DNA from: Sequoia sempervirens | Taxonomy: Eukaryota > Streptophyta > Pinopsida > Cupressales > Cupressaceae | Direction of reading: 5' to 3' | DNA: 64,000 nucleotides | NCBI GenBank assembly: GCA_007258455.2 | Contig: VDFB02358134.1 | Location: forward strand, 207,536,499-207,600,498 | Shown: one piece after another, positions 58,962 through 64,000 of the stretch | Numbering within the stretch: position 1 is the first letter of the stretch | How the letters are laid out: every line of letters begins with the position of its first letter | Notes under the pieces: generated by a model | Seen by the model: the letters and a program-made list of their open reading frames with translations, nothing else | Databases searched by the model: none | Told to the model about the DNA's origin: nothing | Position numbers and translations under genes: made by a program

Positions 58962-60850
58962 GTTCTCCTTGTGTTTTGACCTTGTTATGAAAAGTGTCCT
59001 CTAAGGTTCTTAGGATCAATGACGAGATGAAGGATGAAAGGTGAATGATACGAGTGTTGAACGTTTAGGGACTTTGGATCAATGCTAGACTTAGGGATTT
59101 TGATTTTGATTGTTTGATGTGGATGATGAACTTGTAAACCCTAAGATGTTGGATGTTATCTTTAGGATGAACTTGTTCAAAAGGTTTTCTAATTCAATTA
59201 GATGTATGAGAAAGGATGCATTCCCACACACCTAATTAAACAATTGACTTTGATTTGGTTTAAGGATGTACCCAAGTCTAGAATGATGTTTGCAAAGATC
59301 TAAAGTTGTTTTGGTGGGATGATGTTGATAAATGTTTGAGATGGATGAAGTGTTTTGATTTGATCCTAAGAGACTTAGAGAGACTTTGTTTACTAGGCCA
59401 AGGTATTGAAGAACACACTTTTCTCTAAGAGCAATCAAAAGACCAATATGACCAAGAGATATCAAGCACATGTGTGGGGTCCAATTTGTTATCTTTGCTT
59501 AGTGTATTCTTTTTACCAAAAACAACCACTTGATTATGTTTCAAACTAAGATGTCCAATGTCTTAATTTCCTTAAACCCCACAAGATATTTTATGTGGAA
59601 ATTCAATGAACTTAAGGCAAGGGTTTTCCTATTGTTTACTCAAAAAGACAAATTGAGATATAATCCAATGCTTAGGAACCTCTATGAACGTGAATCCGCA
59701 GGGAAAGCAGTAACATATGGATTGAGTCAATGATATTTGTCTTAAGAGGGTTTGAAATTTTGAGAATCATGTTGAATGTTTGTTTGCAAAATGTTTTCGA
59801 ATACACACTGTGTTTTCAAACAAAGAATAATTACAAGCCCTATGGATGTGTAAGACTATATTTGTTGGATTCCCACTTGGACAAGTCCAGCTACGCTTAT
59901 CTCTAGGGATGGTTAGATGCTTGACCCCACTGGCTCCCCTCCACGGCTCATTATCGCCAATCGGGGCAGCCAAGCATCAACACCCATGAAACTCCCATGG
60001 CATGCTTTCCATCTCTACTAGAAGACCGTAAGAGTGTGGGGTGGCTTCAGAATGACCGTTCTTGCACCAACAAATAGATTAAGGATTTTGGCAAATTCTA
60101 GCACATAGGTTCTAGTAAGGACTTTCCGTTCGTGGAGATTGACCCATACGGCAAGAGTCCCCTTTCGATCCATCTTGTCGGAGCCAACCGCGTGATTATG
60201 GCGCTTAACCAAAACCCTCATTTATATCCCGCTGGAAATACTCTTGGCTTTAGAGTGTTACCGGTTGAGTCGTCCCTTGGGTGAGTACTTTTTCCCCAAG
60301 GCAGGCCCTCTAAGATAAACAAAAGCAAGCAAAGACACAATCCATAACTCGATCGATCTTTGATGGCACAAAGAAAGAGAATGTACGCAAAAATGCCCCT
60401 ACTCACACTCGCACAAGATGTTCAATTTTTAAGCCCAAATTGAAGTGTTTCAAAGCAATAAAATGTATTTTGAGTGTTTCTCTTGCACCCTAGATCGCAC
60501 GAAGTGCAAGGGGAGAGGATACACACTCAAAAGACAACATCACACAAATCAAGCACTTGTTCGTTTTATACCCTTCAAAGCAATTGTGAATTTGTTTTAA
60601 GCACCAAAATGAAGTGTGAGTTTTGATTGTTCAATTTGAGAACCTGAATCAAAAAGCTAGTAAGTTTGTAAGGTTCAATTTTAGGCCAACTTTGAAAAAA
60701 AAATCAATGATTAATTTTAAATCCAAATTGAAAGTGAATTGTCTTAAAGCAGAAAACGAGAACAAGAAATGGATGTTTCAAGTTATCAAAAATAAGCATT
60801 AAAAAATGCCTTTTTCAATTCTCCAACTTGAATGTGTTTGATATTTTGAT
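58962..60850 (-). other. Element C leader, part shared with A and B
   Basis: About 59480-60200 aligns with 226-1060 and 36380-37190 (CACATGTGTGGGGT, TTTGAAATTTTGA, GGTGGCTTCAGAATGACC). About 60590-60850 aligns with 1380-1660. The 81-codon leader ORF of A and B is not intact here. Confidence 0.6.
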
Positions 60851-63800
60851 TCTTATGTGAGAGAGACCACCATTGTTTCCTTACGCAAACTACAAACAAA
60901 AATCCACATGTTAGAGTTATATACCATTAGATTTTGAAACCATTGAAACAAGAATGATAACCAAATGAATGACAAGAAACCCCCTTTTTGTTTAACTCTA
61001 CAAAAGAGTCTGACTTTACACATTCACATTCATTAGCCTTGAGCCTAGTATGCTAAGTCTAGCTCGATTATGAAGCTGCAATTATGATCAAGTCTAATGC
61101 CAAAGTACTTGTACCAGTTATTCAATGCATGCAATACAATTCAAATAAATAGCCTAAAAAGTCAACTTTGAGATTTAAATAAAGTTGTATTGACTTTCAA
61201 AACTAAATGCAAAAAATAATCAAATGAAAAGCCTCTTGTAGTAGTTGGTTATCAATAAAGATCATACGCCAGCTAAAGATGAGCACAATAAAAGCAAGAG
61301 TAATTGCATCCGAATTCTGAAGTCAAAGAAATTAACAAAGACCAGATTGACTCAATGTGTTGGTGCGGCTTGTTTAAAAATGGCAGAAACTAATCTCATT
61401 ATTGCTTGCAACAACTAACATCTATTAAGGAGACAAATCATTTACTGGCACAAATTTCAGTAAGCCCTCTCTATAAGCATTGAAAAACAGAAAGGTAGAT
61501 AACATTGATAGTACGCCAAAAAATTTTAGGTTTCTCAAGCAGCTGCTCCATCCAAGCAAAGTGGACACATTGAAGAGACTGATAGGAAAGCTCCTCACAG
61601 TTCTAGATCACATTCATTCAATGCTCCCATGACTTTCCCTTCCTTCTGATATGGTACGTGACCCTGCAATTTTTATCAATAAAGAATACAACCATAAAGT
61701 TACTCGAGTTCCTTCTGATGGACTGCAATATTAGCACCGCTTCCCTTTCACTTCTCCAATCTGGCGCGCAGCTGCCAGACCCTTCCTGTCAGATAACACA
61801 ATCTCCTCAAGTGAACATATATATTTCGAAAACAACAAAGGAGAATACTACCATTAACAATTCATTCTTAAGAATACTGCAATTAATAATCCTGAGGCAT
61901 AGACAAGACATGTGAACCATTTGAACAAAACATTAATGTGTGACCACAAGCAAGGCATGCGAACTCATTTGACAGATTGCTTCAGAGAAAAGAGACAAGG
62001 TACATGCACTGTTTGCCAGAAATCCTGAAGAAAATGTTATCTCATGGAGTACACTGATTGCAGGAAAAGAAGGCCACTTGAAAACGCAATGGAAATAGCC
62101 AAATAGGGAATCTGCATAGACACAAGCTACTTGAACTCACACACAAAACCCCGAAAGTCAAGGTAAAGTTAATACAGTGTGCAGGCAATAGCTGGTACTC
62201 GGACTTATGAATCTCACATGTAGCTATTTGATATTCAGGCAATCAATTCATTCCCTTTTGTTTGCAGCCAGACATTCAATTCACAAGGGCAGTGATTAAA
62301 TATATTGCCCTGGCATTCAATGTTTGTCAGATGCAAAAGGCATTTGATATTAGCGTGGTTTTCTCAGCATACTGTTGCTAGCCGCGTATCGAAGACAGAT
62401 TGCATTGCTGCTGGTTGCGCATTGAAGAGAAAATGAAAATAAAGACCAAGGACAATGCGTTGCCACTGGGCGCAACCCCACTAACTAGTGCCTAAACATT
62501 TTCAGTGGTGAAAAAAAATAAATAAAAATAAAAATAGCTACAACCATGTTAATTAGAATTTGTGAAAAGAAAGATGAAATTGCTTGCAGCACAGAATGAT
62601 TGCCTATCCTGCATAAAAATGATAAGTTTGAAAAGGCGTCAGAAGCTTTCAACACAAGACATCAGTAGCATTTAAAACAATCCAAAACAGATTCGTGGAA
62701 AGAATGTGGTGCGCCGGCAAGGTATGTGGACTTTTTGATAGAATACCTCAAAGAAATCAATGACTTATGGTGCGTTAAGCAAAAAAAAAGGCATTTGAGA
62801 CATATTTTATAGTAAATGCAAATTGTATGTGTAAAGTCGCGCCCCAATTGAAATGATTGTATAAATTCTGACAAGCCGCACCCTCTCCTCACTGTTCAAA
62901 TCTTCCACTTTTCAATTAACTCTTGCTGAACAAACCAATGGTCTGTTAAATTTTCCAAGCGACATTCTATCAATTGTTAAATCGAATCCCTAGTCATTGA
63001 ATGATATGGCCTCTTATTGGAGAGCTATCACGTCAATGGAGAGGGGCATTAAATTCATTTATGTAATGTTCACATGAAATCATTATAGGAAACAAGATTA
63101 CATGAAAACATCCACTGTTACTCCCTGGGGTGTGCATGTTCAGTACTCCAAGAATCCGCCAGTCGCCTAAGACTCTGAATGGAACTTACCTCTTAAGACT
63201 CGGGTTTAGGACTCAGATGGCTAAGAATACAAACGACATAGAGCAGACCAGTGACCATATTTGCAGAGTTCCTTCTAACACTGAGATCTAATGGGTTCCT
63301 GTGTAAAAGACATATCATGGGCAGAGATTTCTTAAAGACTTTGACGAGCCTCAAATAAGTTGAAACTTTATACCATATGAAAGCAAAAGATTCGGCACAT
63401 ATAATATGGGTGTGATCCAGCGTATGCAATAATCCTTCGCCAAAAAAGAAAAAGAAAAAGGACTTCGTTTGGTTGATCCTTAGGTTGAGTGTTAGCTTTC
63501 CTTACTACTCGTAGATATGATCATAGTATATGATTTGGAAGACTAGAACTATGGTCTTGATTGCGTACAGCAGTGCCGTGTACAACTGTGTAAGTAAACA
63601 AGTAGGAACAAAGAGTCCCTAGCAGGGGACTAACGACCTTATGTGCTATGCTAAGATGGAACGCAGGAGATCTTAGCAAATCTAAATAAATCCTTACTCA
63701 AGCTAGAGCTAGATCTGACATGAGATCTAGAAACAAACGGTTTACATGGACGTATAGACCTGCTAAAGGAGATATAACAAATCTCTAAAAACTTGGACAT

Positions 63801-63952
63801 CCAATAATAATGATGCTTGAGTAAGGTCCGACATGAATAGGTGGTCAATGCCCTTAAAATAATTCCCTCCAGCACATGAACTATCCCACACTTAAAATAA
63901 TTCAAAGCATAGACCAAGCACATTAGAAAAGTCGTTAGTCCAAGCATATAGG
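60851..63952 (-). other. Element C leader, unique segment of about 3 kb
   Basis: In A only about 450 bases separate the last shared leader block from the PBS; in C there are about 3 kb. The extra DNA has a more mixed, less AT-biased composition than the rest of the element and shows no repeats. The minus strand at about 61800-61640 reads as a 55-codon open stretch after a CAG (SCAPDWRSEREAVLILQS) but I do not recognise it. Could be captured genomic DNA. Confidence 0.4.
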
Positions 63953-63971
63953 CCCTCCCTCTAGCGCCAAA
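63953..63971 (-). other. Primer-binding site of element C
   Basis: Minus strand TTTGGCGCTAGAGGGAGGGCC immediately after the LTR end. TTTGGCGC-type sites beside the 5' LTR are usual in plant Ty3/gypsy elements. Confidence 0.75.
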
Positions 63972-63972
63972 T

Positions 63973-64000
63973 TGTGAGCATGCTTTTCAAAATCTGCAAA
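63973..64000 (-). repeat. 5' LTR of element C, last 28 bp in window
   Basis: TGTGAGCATGCTTTTCAAAATC and on, identical to the first 28 bases of 52185 except one T/C change. Confidence 0.8.

Larger units (their letters stand above)
37198..64000 (+). mobile_element. Element E: plus-strand Ty3/gypsy Tat-type element, inserted in B and itself carrying F and C
   Basis: 5' LTR 37198-38810, putative PBS, pre-protease region, protease, G-patch, RT, RNase H, archaeal-type RNase H, integrase (to 48507), antisense plant-mobile-domain gene (51430-49050), PPT (51998-52013) and the start of the 3' LTR (52014-52184). The 3' LTR is then interrupted by element C, so E's end lies beyond the window. The dual RNase H plus antisense gene is a known hallmark combination of the Tat lineage. 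The left flank CTTAT (37193-37197) is the candidate target duplication. Confidence 0.8.
52185..64000 (-). mobile_element. Element C: minus-strand LTR element of the A/B family with an intact 862-codon ORF and no pol
   Basis: 3' LTR 52185-53132, polypurine tract 53133-53151, about 3.2 kb of 3' UTR, ORF 58961-56373, about 5 kb of leader, PBS 63953-63971, and 28 bases of the 5' LTR from 63973 (one mismatch to 52185-52212). It is inserted in the 3' LTR of E; AATCC (52180-52184) is the candidate target duplication. No protease, RT, RNase H or integrase motif is visible in nearly 11 kb of internal sequence, so it must be mobilised in trans if it moves at all. Confidence 0.85.

Overview
This window looks like repeat-rich intergenic DNA from a large plant nuclear genome. 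It is AT-rich, with no intact host gene, rRNA, tRNA or CRISPR array that I can see. The coding remains are plant retroelement families: a Ty3/gypsy pol of Tat type (RT, RNase H, a second archaeal-type RNase H, integrase, plus an antisense plant-mobile-domain gene), a gypsy gag, a Ty1/copia RT fragment and a decayed DNA-transposon-like frame. A gymnosperm with a bloated genome is my guess; no marker proves it.

Most of the layout is nested insertion. (1) 1-7524: the 5' end of a minus-strand LTR element (A): leader, PBS and 5' LTR. It sits in a dead copia RT (7525-7930) and is split by a 4.0 kb TG...CA insertion (G, 3464-7466) with a perfect GTTAG duplication. (2) 7931-21900: a mosaic of LTR fragments and small tandem repeats without convincing genes. 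(3) 21930-25598: a decayed plus-strand frame with a QFKN...HGKKEHDGA-type motif, apparently interrupted by an antisense frame (22440-23560). (4) 25599-37197: element B, minus strand and same family as A: 3' LTR, PPT, long 3' UTR, broken gag carrying a solo LTR (D, 31673-32845), and leader. (5) 37198 onward: element E, plus strand, inserted in B's leader: 5' LTR, pre-protease region, protease split by a 4.0 kb solo-LTR-like insertion (F, 40321-44336), G-patch, RT, RNase H, aRNH, integrase, and an antisense, apparently intron-bearing plant-mobile-domain gene (49050-51430). E's 3' LTR starts at 52014 and is cut at 52185 by (6) element C, minus strand and same family as A and B, which fills the rest of the window. 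C has a 3' LTR, a PPT, a 3' UTR with a hairpin array, an intact 862-codon ORF, a long leader, and a PBS next to its second LTR at 63973.

The order of events can be read directly: copia remnant, then A, then G; and DNA-transposon-like frame, then B, then D and E, then F and C inside E. A, B and C belong to one non-autonomous-looking family (gag-like ORF but no pol seen in B or C). E carries pol but no visible capsid domain. C is the youngest by its open frame. E is old: its two partial LTRs differ at about 16 of about 170 positions by eye count, and its pol is full of stops. All boundaries were read by eye; family names rest on recognised motifs, not on a search.
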